Notes: generated by a model from the letters alone, not told the origin. DNA of 64,000 nucleotides from Patiria miniata (GCF_015706575.1 NW_024037053.1:4650001-4714000), one strand, 5' to 3'. Counted from the first letter of the stretch, positions 36,301 to 48,014 are shown. Translations and numbers: made by a program.

Positions 36301-39300
36301 ATGTTGGTATTTTTGTGTGTATTTTACAGCACCCAGAACATGTAGTTCTACAGAGTTTGAATGCAGGAGTGAGCACTGTATCCCAGGAAGATGGCATTGC
36401 GACGGTGATCTAGATTGCGCTGATGGTTCCGATGAGGACGCCTCTCGATGTGGTAGGTTTATCCCTCCCCCATCGATTCCCCGCCCACAATTGAAATACT
36501 CCCCAGATATACATGGCACTAATACAACAAGCCTAATTTAAATCAAATCTGTTAAAAAATGCACCACTAAATGTATGCCAAAATTGTTGAAAAGCAACAC
36601 GTGCATGATGGCATATTATGTGCAGAGATTTGATTTCAGAGTTTATCAAGAGCTTTATTTACTAGGAAATGGGGCAGACAAGTTTGATAAAGACTCTATT
36701 TGCAATGTTTTAATCTTATCGCAAAAACATAACGCTTTGGGACGAGTAGTTAAGTATACAGGACGATAAGTTTGTTGATAGTTTTGATACCTCCCAGAGT
36801 TTTCGAGTTTGACCCAGTATTGTCTCCCATACAAATTATGTTGACTGTTGTGCTTATAAATTCCAAAGTACAGTACCTTGACTTTGTTATTGTATCTCTG
36901 TCTGTTTAGTGCAGTTTGCAATATTTAACATGAAACTAAAAGGCCCTCATTCTGTATGCGCTATTTCGAACCCAAATAGAACACGTCAAAAAATGGACAA
37001 AATCTGAAATAGATTTCTTTCCGGAATGAATAGTTGCAACCATTTAGTTCAAACTCCTGTAAACAAAACATGTGTAGCTGTTGTTTACAAGTGCCAGTAT
37101 TTTACCTTCAAGTGTTCCTGATAAAAACCACAGCTTCCAGTGCATGATATGCCCCTCATTGCTAACAGCAAGCTTGAATAAAAAAAAAGTCCAACTTGAG
37201 GGAAAACTGAAAAACCTGTTTTTGTGCAAATGTCCCATCGTGAACGGAAGAAGAATTAGGCCTCTTTCGATGCCCCCTGGTGACGTTTGACCTACCGAGC
37301 TCACCTTACCCTGGAAATGAACCTGTCTCCCCTAGACCCTTTTACATTGAGAGGCCGCAAGGGGGAAACGCATACCGATGGAAGCTTTGGGTCACAAAAC
37401 TCAACCTTTTAAAAGGGTATGGTGGCAAAATTCTGCCAAACCGATTGGAAATGTTAATAAACGGTTGACTTGCTTTGCTTAATAAATTCAAAACTCCATA
37501 AAATTTGGGATCTGTGGGTTTCCGGTTTGATAAAAAATGGAACCAAACTACCAAAGATGTATTGTGCGCCGGTTTCCTGTTCTTTCTCGAAATGGATTTC
37601 AGGTTAAACTTTTGAACTTTGTGACTTAATAATACATTTCAATAAATGATGGAAAGTGATCATATAATTTTTCCCAGCAAGTAACTAGGAACATTGGTTG
37701 TTTGGTCAAAACTTGCTGTTTCACTAGTTTCATAAATGCATAGATAGTTGCTACTTGCTAGCAGATTGGTCATTCCGTATAATTCTCCTCATTGAAAATT
37801 AACACTAAAATAGCACATTCATTTCCCGTTCCCATAAATTAAAAAAGAAATCTTCCTGGAAGATGGTTTATTCTGAGGAATATGGTTTGGAATATTTTCC
37901 TGGTCACCTATTTTTTTTTCCTTTCTAATTTCCTCTTGGTCACCCCATCTACCTGCATACATAAAAAGTCTGACCCTAGCCCAACGCACTTCTACAACTA
38001 ATTTAAATGCCATTACTGCAACTCAATGACGTTCCCAGGCTAGTCTGTCTAAGGGGGCTGGCTCTGTTAAGGTCACTCGTGATGAGTTTCCCAGCTAGTT
38101 GTGGAATGGCATGATGTCTGGCCACTTACAAAATAAATTGCGTTTCAAGGTTTTCAAAATCTAGCCTGAATTTTGACCAGGAATTACTGAACAAATTTGT
38201 TAAACTTAAGGTTTATAATATTGACCTGTTCTGTGGAAAAAGTTCCATTTCATTTACTACACAATGTAATCAGATTGGAAAGTATTCACTATGTGAAGAG
38301 TTTTGAGGAAGTTTTTCAGACAGTTTCCATGGTTGGGCATTTTGAAAAGAATCCCACAATCCCAACCTGCAGGGCACTCAAACCGCAATGCACCCTTTTC
38401 AGGGAAAGAAATGAAAAGTTTGCAAGCCCTTTTGTTAGTCGTTCTTGCGCATAAATTCCAGCTCTATTGATATTCGTAATGAGCTGCCTGGTCGGGCCAG
38501 GTGCTTTTGTCGGCTGTACCTTTACAAAAAATGCAAATCCTTTGTAGGGGATTTTAGTAGAGTATACCTTATATGTACGTGTATGTATGACGTACATGTA
38601 CATGGTGCTAATATGGACATTGCATTGCACACAAAATGCTGGGTCATTCATACTAGTGTCTGGAATTAATCCGCTGTGGGAATATTGACTCTTATTCACT
38701 TGCCTCAGAGTTGACATAATAAAAGGATTATTTGAAATGTACTGGACGAATCATTAACCTTTTCCCTACTTAAATTTGTAAAATATTGTTTTGTAAAATA
38801 ATTGACAATTTCAGTCAACTCGGGCCATTGAAGCAAGCAATAGGAAACACAATAGGAAATTTTGTTAAACAATTTTTTTAAGATCAACCGTGACAGGGAA
38901 GTTAATACTCTGTGAAAATTTACAGGAAAAGATCAAAGAAATGGTGGGCTGTATATGTGTGGGCGTTAACACTCTTGAAAAGGAATGCAATGTTTAGAAT
39001 GATTATGCTTGCCTGCTTCTGGTCAGACATTACATAACACTTACCTATGCAGATGAGGTGAAAATATGGCATGATGGGCTGTTCAGTTTATGGTTGGGTG
39101 GCCCACGGAATGTCAACAAACTCACCAACTGTTTATTAGTCCTCTGTATATTTTAAACACCTGTTGAGTTTCCCAGCTAGAAAATAAAATGTGCATGGGA
39201 AAATTTCAGTCTAAATTCTCCCTGGAATTGTGTATTTTAGGGGTTTTTTGGGGGGGAGGAGGGCAGTGGAGGTAAAGATGGCATATAAAATCCACCTTTT

Positions 39301-42300
39301 TTAAAAAGTAGACCAAGTTGAATTTGTTCTCACCAAAGTAAAATAGTAGTAACCACTGGGGAAAACGGGGATTTGTTCTGTATTTGTGAACCGTCACCAG
39401 TGCTGCTTGCTGATTGGCCAGATTGTTGAGCAAATTTGCATCAGACCCAGACAATTCAGCCCAGTTATTTTTGCTAGTTCAAGTGTTTTTACCATACTGT
39501 TGTGTGAATGGTGCTAGCGAAATAGGATAATTGCTGGTAAAAAGTACAAGTTCGGGGTGGTTCAATAAACTTTCAACGCTGGTTTTCCAAAATATTGGAC
39601 ACATTTGTTCACATAATGATTAAGCAATACTTGATCAAGCCTAAAAGACTGATGTTTTTAGATAAAATATTTTCATTGCCCTAAATTGTTAAAAAAGCGA
39701 AAACATAAATAAAACAATTTAACAACCAAATTGATAGAGACAAAAGATGTGAAACTGTAATCATGTTTGAGTGGTTTACAAAATTTAAAATGATCATAAC
39801 CAAAATGATCATAACCATATCCTTAATAATACAGCAATCGATTATGTTATTATTCAGATTTTATTTTTGTTTTTGGCCATTGCAGCCCAAAAGACCTGTC
39901 GAGCCGACCAGTTTAGTTGTGGTGAGAGTAGCACCTGCATCCCTAGGGGCTGGGTTTGCGATCATGATCTGGACTGCGAAAACGGCCTGGATGAGATGGA
40001 TTGTGGTAAGTAAATTGTCTTTTTTTTTTTAGTCAATGTTTGGCTGTCTTGAGACTTCCCTTAAAAAATTACATCAGTTTTTCTGTTTGACCTGCCTGCT
40101 GAAAAGTATTCCCCCATCATATAAAATAGTGATCTTTCATCCGTAACAGAAAAAGTACTTTTAAATCGGCAGCTGTTCTATAAATTGTCTGTTGCATAAG
40201 GTAACTTGATATGAACATCATCAAATGCTTTAACAGGTTGTTTTACGATGTACTTTTGCATGTGTTTGTTGATGGTTTGAGGGAAGTTACAATTGAATTT
40301 AACATTTGAAATTGCTTGAGTCCGTTCTGTCTTCATGTTAATGTCAAGTGAATTTCAAGATGTCGGTAATAGTCATTTCATGGAGACGTTTATTTAGCTG
40401 TGATTCTTATAATCATCTGAATTTGATCTGTTGTTCATTTGCAGCCGAGGTGACGTGCCCAGCCAACGCGTTCACATGCAGCAACCAGAAGTGCATCACG
40501 ATCCGCTGGCACTGCGACCACGAAGATGACTGCGGTGATAACTCCGACGAGCAAGGTTGTCCGGAGCCCACCTGTGCCCCGACCGAGTTCCGCTGCAACA
40601 ACTCCTTCTGTATCCCCCAGCGCTGGGTCTGTGACGGGGACAGTGATTGCTTGGATCACTCAGACGAGCCGGCTTCGTGCGAGGCCACGCCCTCCACACC
40701 TTGTACTAACAGAGAGTTCGCTTGCTCCAACGGGGATTGCATTCACGAATCGTGGAACTGCGACGGAGATAGGGACTGTGTTGATGGATCCGATGAACTT
40801 GATTGTAGTAAGTATAATTTTACTAAAAAAAGTAATTTTTAAGAAATTTCCTTGAAAAAAAATTGTTCTAGTATTCAAAGTTCTGTTAGTAACAAGTCAG
40901 ATTTGGAAAAACTTCCTTAAATTGATTCTTCGTGTTTTAATTGATTGATTGATTAATAATTTGTACGTCTTTTTCCCGCAACCTTCCAGGACTGGAGACT
41001 TGCGCCGGCTTCCAGTTTACATGTGACAATGGCATGTGCATTGATGGCTCCAAACAATGCGACTCGGTGCATGATTGTGTTGATGGTTCTGATGAGACCG
41101 GGTGCTCTGGTAAGTTTTTCAGGAAGAAATCAAATTTGTTGAGAAATTTATCAAATTTAGGCAAAACTTTAACTAGGAATTGACATTTTCGCTGTTCATA
41201 AGATCATATTGAGATGATATAAGAAGAGATTAGTTTCAAATTCATAAATGGGAAGTTTGGGGGTTTAATTTATCATAGTAATAATAAAGAGTAAAACTAA
41301 TTAATTTGTGTTCACATTCTTTTTCAGTACCTTCTAGTCAATGTCAAGAGTACACTGAGTTTCAGTGCCCCAGCGGAGTCTGTATTTCAATGGACCGAGT
41401 CTGTGATCAGCAGAACGACTGTGGAAGTTGGGAGGACGAACCAACGGGCAACGTTTGCTGTGAGTTGATTTTTCTGATAACCGAAGGGTTGAAGGAGATA
41501 TTGTACCTAAGCCTATCAAATGTCCCGTCAGAAGTAAATCACAAGTCAGTTCACAAGTGCGATCACAAGTAACCGGGCATGAATATTATGAATATTATGA
41601 ATATTATGAATATTATGAATACGTGAATATTATGAATACATGAATATGAATGTATATAATTTTTTTCCGGCTGATTGGAATAACTTGTTACTTGATTTGG
41701 AACTGGATGAGTTGTGATGGACTTGTGATAGAACCGTAGCGACAAGAGATCGCGTCTTTAAACCAGGGAAAGGGGTTGACAGTTATTTTCCAGTACATCT
41801 CAGGTTGTAAAGCTGATAATTATCGTCGTCGCTTCCTTGCTCATTATTGTAAATATGAAAATGGAGATATGTAGATACATTTGTTAAGTATTGGAAGTAT
41901 TTTGTAACAAACTTTTTATTTGTACTCACTTAGATACCAACGAGTGCGATGTCAACAAAGGTGGTTGCCATCACGACTGTACCGACCTCCCAAACGGTTT
42001 CTACTGCTCGTGTCGTTCCGGCTACGAGCTTATTGACGGCCGCTGCAACGACATCAACGAATGTAAGACCATCCCTGGTATCTGTAGTCAGCGCTGCGAC
42101 AACCTAGAAGGTCACTACAAGTGCACCTGCGACGACGGCTACATCCTGGAGCACAACACACACTGCCGAGCCACGGGACCTGACCCTCTGATCTTATTCG
42201 CCAACCGACATGACATCCGGTCCTTCGACGTCCATACCCGACTCTACAGGCCGCTGTACTCCAACCTCGAGAGCGCCGTGGCTTTAGACTTTGATGTTCA

Positions 42301-44859
42301 GTCTGATTCTCTCTTGTGGACTGACGTGGCTGATGAAAAAATCTACGTGTAAGTATTAATCAAAATTTCCATCGATGTACATATTTTTTCTCAGTATTGC
42401 ATGATTTCCAAGTCGTTTTACAGAGACTTTTTGAACACTAGTGCAAAATTGCTGCACGATGCCACAGCAAATTGTCTTGGTATTTCTGAAGCGGTTTTGT
42501 TTTGTTTTTGAGTTTTTCTGAAGGTTTAACGTCTCTTGTTTTTCTTCAGGGGTGATTTCCAGGCTGGCACGAACAATCCTATCGCGCTCATGGACCGCGT
42601 CGAGACTGCTGACGGAATCGCCATGGATTGGATCTATCGTAAGGTCTACTGGACCGACACTGGTAACAACTCGGTGGGCGTGACATGCTTCAACACAGGA
42701 GACACGAAGACACTCTATACTGAAAACATCGACGAACCAAGAGCAATTGTCGTGGATCCAGAAACTGGGTAAGTCTACTATTTTCCTTCATTTTTGCAAA
42801 GTGTACCAACAACTTTGTATTTATTTCAATTAAATTCAGTACCTGATCTCCATGGAGGAGATTTTTCATGAATGTCTCCCTGAAGATAGTAGAGTAGTTA
42901 CCAAAGATCAGCCTTGAGATATTGTAAATAAATGAGTTTCCTTTGATTGGTTATCCTGATGTGTGTGGTGTTTTTTTTTAACTTCCAGGTTTATGTTTTG
43001 GACTGAGTGGGGACAGAAGCCGAGCATCGAGAGGGCAGGCATGAACGGCAACTTCCGTTCTTCGATCGTTACTATCGAGATACAGTGGCCCAACGGTATG
43101 GCCATCGACTATGCAAGTGAGATGCTGTACTGGATCGACGCCAAGCTACACACCCTCAGCACCGTAGATTTCAACGGTAACAACCGCCGCACCATCCTGG
43201 AGAGCCACTCCCTCCTGCCTCACCCGTTCTCCATCTCCGTCTTCGAGGACCACGTCTACTGGACGGACTGGGAGAGAGAGTGCATCACGAGAGCGAATAA
43301 ATTCACCGGCATGGATCGGGAAACACTCCTGACAACACTCTACTCACCCATGGATATCCAGATCTACCATCCGCTCCGTCAGCCAAACCGTAAGCATCAA
43401 CTCTCATCTTCTCTTCAACTGAAACAGTCAGTTCCATTCAACTAGACAAGCTCTATCTTGTTTTGTTCAAGGAATGTTATAAATGTTCTACAGTGCTCCA
43501 AATGCCTTTCTTAATTGGCTGTTTGTGATTTTGTTGCAGGTACATCAAACCGTTGTGGAAGCGACAACGGTGGTTGTTCTCACCTCTGCGTCGTAGCTCC
43601 CCATATCTCGGAGAGCTCAGCTCCATACACCTGCCTGTGCCCTGACGGCGTAGATCTCCTTCCAGACATGCGTACCTGCCGGGGTTCCTTCCCCCAACCA
43701 CCCCATGTTCCCGATGTCTCCACATCCAAGCCCCAGCCTACCGCCATTGTCAAACCTACAACCATGAGCAACGAAATACTGAAACCGGATACCAAGACCA
43801 CAAGTCCCGACGACAACAACAACGTAGTGAAACCAAGACCACAAGAGGGAGACCACGACGGGCCCCCCGTCTTTGTTCCTATTGCAATCGGCATCTTTTT
43901 CGTGCTGTGCGTTTTGGTCCTCATAGCTGTTGTTGTCTACAGGTGAGTGCCATATTGCCAGTTGATGATTTGTTCACAATGGCTGCTTGTGACTTGTGAC
44001 TTCACATTCTTCCACACTTCTAGTATGCATGCCGTTAGTTTGTTGACAAACTGGAATTTGCTGATCAATTCTGGGTACAGAATCAATTGCCTCAATTTGG
44101 ATGGATTTAAAATTACACTATGCTATCTGAGGGGGTACATCAGCTTACGGGTGCCATTTTGTCCATATATTTGCTCGCAGTACACAAAGAAAAGTACTTA
44201 AAATCCAGTGTATTTTAATTCAGTCTTCTTATTTTGTTTTTTTTCTTATTTGCAGGAAATATTTCAGAAACTCAAAGCGCACCATGCATTTTGACAACCC
44301 CGTTTACCGCAAGACGACAGAAAACCAGTTTTGTTTATCACAGCCTAACGCTTACGAGCACAACCCAGGAGGAGGGAAAGCTTACAAGCCTGTAAGTATC
44401 TCACAGATTAACCTTATCTTACAAAAGTCTGATTTTGTACCAAGTACATGTATGTCAGTTTTTGCTGTAATGTCTGTACAATGTTCAGGGACACACTTGG
44501 CTCTGTGCCAGGAATCAACTTGATAAACCCTTACCTTAGGCTGGTGGCTTCTTAACCAGATCACATCAGCAGGTGTTTTGGGATCTCAGGCCTCTAGCAA
44601 TAAGATCTTTCTTTTGGTTAAGTTCTGTCAGTGCTGCTGTACATGCTTAAAGAAGCAAGGATAGTTACATAACCAAAGGGTCTGGGAGTAGAGGAACACA
44701 ATTTTCTAGCAGGATCCATTTCTAGTTTTTGGTAGTAATATTTTCCCCCAAAACAAGAGTAAAAGATCCTTCAAAAGTGTTTTGACGATTTCTTCATTTT
44801 GTTTACATTTCGGATTTTGTTTCCTTTTACAGATAATGAATCCAGATGATGTAGCATAG
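30273..44859 (+). CDS. LDL/VLDL receptor-like endocytic receptor (13 coding exons)
   Basis: Thirteen exons with matching phases give 880 codons plus TAG, close to human VLDLR and LDLR. Residues about 1-25 are a signal peptide. Eight LDLa repeats follow (about 26-347), with six Cys and mostly intact acidic Ca-binding ends. Next come two EGF modules (about 349-430), a YWTD beta-propeller (about 431-692), a third EGF (698-739), a Thr/Pro/Lys stalk (740-802), one membrane helix (803-825) and a 55-residue tail. The tail has the clathrin-sorting motif FDNPVY (839-844) and ends DDVA like vertebrate receptors. LDLR-family proteins bind lipoproteins at the surface, internalise them and release ligand in endosomes. 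His243, His613 and His637 correspond to human LDLR pH-sensing histidines. It may be the pro-orthologue of LDLR and VLDLR, so no vertebrate symbol is given. Confidence 0.96.
30834..30944 (+). CDS. Receptor exon 2: LDLa repeat 1
   Basis: The acceptor is TTTTTAG and the donor is GTAAGT. It encodes [20 protein letters not shown] and the acidic end [12 protein letters not shown], a complete six-Cys LDLa module. Phase 1 at both ends, as usual for LDLa exons, allows in-frame shuffling. Confidence 0.93.
31372..31466 (-). promoter_or_regulatory. SRE-like site flanked by two inverted CCAAT boxes
   Basis: GTGGGGCGAT (31418-31427) is the reverse complement of ATCGCCCCAC, one base from the human LDLR sterol element ATCACCCCAC. 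ATTGG (inverted CCAAT) lies at 31372-31376 and 31462-31466. NF-Y and SREBP commonly act together at sterol genes. An intronic sterol enhancer is a hypothesis. Confidence 0.35.
35860..36098 (+). repeat. Retro-repeat (SINE-like) with terminal hairpin and A tail
   Basis: A region with a weak B-box-like GGGTTCAGAAAC near 35930 ends in GTGTATG-GCCT-CATACAC (36054-36071), a perfect 7-bp hairpin. An A run follows near 36083-36094. The A-tailed end suggests retroposition in the plus orientation. Confidence 0.45.
36330..36452 (+). CDS. Receptor exon 3: LDLa repeat 2
   Basis: The acceptor is TTTTACAG and the donor is GTAGGT. It encodes [20 protein letters not shown] and the acidic end [15 protein letters not shown]. 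Phase 1 on both sides. Confidence 0.93.
36453..39885 (+). other. Receptor intron 3 (3.4 kb)
   Basis: AT-rich intron without recognised exons. TACATGTA occurs at 38593. A T7-G7 run and purine-rich stretch near 39243-39270 is the only local oddity. Confidence 0.7.
39886..40005 (+). CDS. Receptor exon 4: LDLa repeat 3
   Basis: The acceptor is TTGCAG and the donor is GTAAGT. It encodes [21 protein letters not shown] and the acidic end [13 protein letters not shown]. The usual SDE near the last Cys is LDE here, so one conserved Ser is replaced while the calcium acidic residues remain. Confidence 0.93.
40445..40807 (+). CDS. Receptor exon 5: LDLa repeats 4-6
   Basis: One 363-nt exon encodes three complete LDLa modules (residues 143-263) with ends [18 protein letters not shown] and [10 protein letters not shown] single exon carrying three modules is the signature of the LDLR/VLDLR ligand-binding domain in vertebrates. 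The third module has CIHESW, matching CIHSSW of human LDLR LA5, and His243 is the equivalent of mature His190. Confidence 0.95.
40990..41109 (+). CDS. Receptor exon 6: LDLa repeat 7
   Basis: The acceptor is CTTCCAG and the donor is GTAAGT. It encodes [20 protein letters not shown] and the end [12 protein letters not shown]. It corresponds to the penultimate module (LA6 of LDLR, CIHGSRQC). Confidence 0.93.
41328..41459 (+). CDS. Receptor exon 7: LDLa repeat 8
   Basis: The acceptor is TTTTCAG and the donor is GTGAGT. It encodes [21 protein letters not shown] and the end [15 protein letters not shown]. The WxDEP form matches the last LDLa module of LDLR/VLDLR (DWSDEP), the one that packs against EGF-A. 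Confidence 0.93.
41531..41735. repeat. Microsatellite (GAATATTAT)n between inverted CACAAGT repeats
   Basis: Four units of GAATATTAT (41581-41616) and imperfect extensions are flanked by CACAAGT words on the left (41531-41572). Reverse-complement CTTGTGA words lie on the right (about 41680-41730). The left edge shares TCACAAGTAAC plus GGG with the repeat at 1205-1240. It lies in receptor intron 7. Confidence 0.7.
41934..42348 (+). CDS. Receptor exon 8: EGF-A, EGF-B and first propeller strands
   Basis: The acceptor is ACTTAG and the donor is [21 protein letters not shown] opens [21 protein letters not shown] opens EGF-B. Both have calcium-binding NEC starts. [15 protein letters not shown] and LLWTD then begin the beta-propeller. 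In vertebrate genes these parts are split over several exons, so introns are missing here. Confidence 0.94.
42550..42768 (+). CDS. Receptor exon 9: propeller blades
   Basis: The acceptor is TTCTTCAG and the donor is GTAAGT. It encodes [17 protein letters not shown] and [12 protein letters not shown], both near-identical to the corresponding blades of LDLR ([26 protein letters not shown]). Confidence 0.95.
42989..43389 (+). CDS. Receptor exon 10: propeller blades with pH-sensing histidines
   Basis: The acceptor is CTTCCAG and the donor is GTAAGC. It carries [49 protein letters not shown] and VYWTD. His613 (KLH) and His637 (PHPF) are 24 residues apart, exactly as His562 and His586 in human LDLR. 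Confidence 0.95.
43540..43942 (+). CDS. Receptor exon 11: EGF-C, stalk and membrane helix
   Basis: The acceptor is TTGCAG and the donor is GTGAGT. EGF-C runs from [12 protein letters not shown] to PDMRTC. The stalk is rich in Thr, Ser, Pro and Lys and is a likely O-glycosylated spacer. The membrane helix is about [20 protein letters not shown]. In vertebrates the sugar domain has its own exon. Confidence 0.94.
44256..44391 (+). CDS. Receptor exon 12: cytoplasmic tail with FDNPVY
   Basis: The acceptor is TTTGCAG and the donor is GTAAGT. It encodes [20 protein letters not shown] and then TTENQF, next to human FDNPVYQKTTEDE. FDNPVY binds the ARH/Dab2 class of PTB adaptors and clathrin machinery. 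Confidence 0.95.
44833..44859 (+). CDS. Receptor exon 13: C-terminal IMNPDDVA
   Basis: The acceptor is TTTTACAG. Eight codons, IMNPDDVA, are followed by TAG at 44857-44859. The DDVA end is the same as in human LDLR (SLEDDVA), which supports this tiny exon. Confidence 0.92.
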   Translation: MMNPDDVA

Positions 44860-46313
44860 CCTTCTTTGAGAGTTGAAGAAAACTAGGATTCGTCATTGAT
44901 GCAATCGAGCCAGCATCTTCGCAGGCATGTTTCTTGTAAATAATTATTGTCTTCACTTGTCGCTAGAATTAGAAATTCAAAATCTATAAAAAAAAAAAAA
45001 GCTAAGAAAAAAAAAATTAGAGTAGGGTGTAAGCGGTGACACATGGAGATTAAGAATGGTGTGCAAAAAACTTTGATGCGTTTTTTGTACATTTGAACAA
45101 AGGAAAAAACTTTTTAAAATTGTGGTTAAAAAGTCTGTAGAGAATAATAGATTAGAAAATGTTAGATCAGTTTGTAGGATAGTCTAGAAAACTTGTGGAA
45201 ATTCACTTCAATTGCATTGATGACGAAACTAGGTAATTTAAGGAACATATGTATTTATTATTTGGAAAGGAATCTATTTTGGACACATCAGAGTGCAGTC
45301 AACACTGGGAGGAAATACTCCACAGAACGAGTTTTTATTTTCGCTTCTTGAAAGATGCTTTTTTGGGTTTTGTTTGTTATTGCTCAAAACGGAAGAAAAC
45401 AAGATTTAGTTGAATGTACTTTGATTTGTATCAAATGAATTGGGGGCGGTGGTGTCGCTGACGTCATTGCTATCATGGAAGAGTTGCGATGGGGTACCAT
45501 GACACGTTCCTCCATGACCACTCGCTAACCATGAGGCGGAAGATTGGAGAACTGAACGAAGAAAACTAAAAAAAGAAAGAAATACGAGCCCCCTTTAGCC
45601 AACTCCTTGCAATACAATAAAATGCTGGTATATTACGCTAGGTGCACCAGCGCAAGAATTGCTATTGTATAGTTTATTAAAAAAAAAAAAAAAATGTGTT
45701 CCTTATTATGCAAATGCAATGCAAAGAAGTGTTCATTGTGTATAGGACGATTATTTGTGCGTAATAAATTGAAAAGCTCATTCAAAAGCGGGCAAATTTC
45801 AAGAAATATTACCAAAGCAATGAAAGTTGCAGCACTTTTTGTTGACAGAATTTAGGCAGCTGAGATAGTTGTGGGATAAAAATGCACCGATTTAAGTAAT
45901 TAATAGCATATCCGAAACACTGCACGCATGTAAATATTTTGTCAGTGTGGGAGGAAAATTTGAAATATATTAACACTTAAAATTTGGGGCAAATAGTATT
46001 GAAAGACACAAATCTGGTCATGGTAGTTTTTTGTTTGGCATTCTGGAGCACTTGGACGGGGTTTCAGAAATAAAAAACTAGCCAGTAACAATGAATCCTA
46101 AAGTACATCTTCTGTTGAGGCATGTGGTATGCTGAAAAGTCCAAAAAACTATGCAGTTAAAGGGTACAGTTTTTTGAAGGGTACAGTTTTTAAACCTGCC
46201 AAGCACGGTCGTGCCCTCTAGTCTGGTAGCGATTAGGCTGTAAAGCAGCACGTCTTTGATACCTGTACTTGTATCGACCAGATCAGTCGAGTACTAACTG
46301 TATTTGGGACTTG

Positions 46314-46322
46314 TTATTTATT
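46314..46322 (+). promoter_or_regulatory. AU-rich element nonamer in 3' UTR
   Basis: TTATTTATT is the core destabilising nonamer bound by TTP/HuR-type proteins. It is one of two exact copies in the predicted receptor 3' UTR. Confidence 0.5.
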
Positions 46323-48005
46323 ATTACTTTACATATTGCAAATATTTACATATACATATTTATGATATAAATATATATATATGTTGTAGGAACAGTCATA
46401 CACAGTAGCTTTATGTAAACATGCAAAGTCGTTTTTATTTACCGTGTCCATGATAAACAGTTTTTTTTTGGGGGGGGGTGAAAATCCCAAGTTATGTTGT
46501 TTTCTGGTGGCCCAGAAAGGCCATCGTATCTTATGTATATATAACCGCTTTTTGTTTTTTGTTTCATATGTACTCAAATTTGTATATATTATAAAAAAGA
46601 GATATAATTTTGTATAAACTGACATTTAAGTAGTGCCCTGCATGGAAGGAGGCCCCACAAAAAACCTGACGATTTTGTCAGATGTATTTATTTTATTTTA
46701 CTTTAACTCTTTTTGTTGAAGTTATTTTCGTACTTTAATTTACTGCATGTCATCTCGCTAGTGTAGAAATGTACATGATTGTGGACGTGCACAGACTGCA
46801 GGAGTCTCTTTGAAATTGAGCAATATATTAGGAGATTCCTGCATCTGAAAGTATACACGTCTCAATCTCAAGTTGGTAGATTGTACATATGTAAATAGTG
46901 TTGTAGGTACATATTAAAAAAAAAACATCAGCATTGCTAGTTGGTGACCAAAAAAATGTAAAAAAACAAAAACCAGTAAAAAAAATTAGAATTAGAGTTT
47001 AGGAACCTTAGTGTTGATGTAGGTGTATAAAAGAGTGTATCAAGAACTTGTGAATATTGTATTTATCAGGAAATCGGAACCTTAAATATGACAAAGAGTT
47101 TGTAAACGTTGGAATTCTCGGAGGTGAAGCAGCAATGTTTCTGGACTGGCTGTTCAAAAACAAGCAGAAATATCTTCACTTTTGAAAGTTTGCAACATCT
47201 TTTCATGAGGGAGTTCATCATTCCGATGGCTGTATATAATAACTCCAAAAATATTTAGACCTGGGTCTGTTTTATTCTTTTCTCTCTTTTTTTTCCCTTC
47301 ATTTTTCCCCCTACAAAGTTATCCTCTCTGTGAAGAGGCCAAGAAAGTTAATTTTAAGCAGCTCAGATAATTCCGAAAAGGATGAAGATTTTACTTTATT
47401 CATAACCAAGCAAAAACAGATGTATTTTTTGTTTGTTTATTCAGGACATTTTTCAGTTTTTTTTTTGTTTCATTTGATGATAGAAATTACCCAGAAAAGA
47501 GTTTTCTCTGCTCGCTCCGAATGATGCGATTAGTAAGACCAACTAGCCAGAGAGGAAAAGAAAGTATTTTAATTTATGTTTCTTTGTTTCTGATTTTGAT
47601 GTTGTAATAGTCTTATATTTATTTAGAAATGTGATGTAGGATTCAATGTAAGAAGAAAGTGCACTTTTACATCCAAGAACATTTCTGTTTGGTATTTTTA
47701 GGCGATTTGGTTTTTTTCTTCAATTCAGTCCACTTGAAATCAATACTTTGTGTTGAAATTAATTTGCACTTTTCATGTCGAAATTATCAACTTGAATGTT
47801 CAGTTGGGAAAACAATGACATTTAAGTTCTGAGCGAAAACAAAGGGTTATACATTTCAAGAAGCGATTCCAAAGGTCTGTTTATATGTACAAAGATATTT
47901 GATACACAGTGTTTGGATGTAAATGATCATTTTCCTGAGCATTTTTTGACTATTGTAGGGAAAAGCAAAGCAATGTTGTGCCGCATTTTGTGAAGAGAAT
48001 TGTGC

Positions 48006-48014
48006 TTATTTATT
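48006..48014 (+). promoter_or_regulatory. AU-rich element nonamer in 3' UTR
   Basis: This is the second exact TTATTTATT in the receptor 3' UTR. It would be present only in the long 3' UTR form. Confidence 0.5.

Larger units (their letters stand above)
30945..36329 (+). other. Receptor intron 2 (5.4 kb)
   Basis: This is the largest intron of the gene. It has an SRE-like site between two CCAAT boxes near 31.4 kb and an A-tailed retro-repeat near 35.9-36.1 kb. Two overlapping opposite-strand open frames near 34.8-35.3 kb are AT-rich and unsupported. No further exon was found. Confidence 0.7.

Noticed and set aside
40413-40878. Several minus-strand and shifted frames over exon 5
   Set aside because: They are shadows of the LDLa-coding exon, whose Cys spacing and splice phases are decisive.
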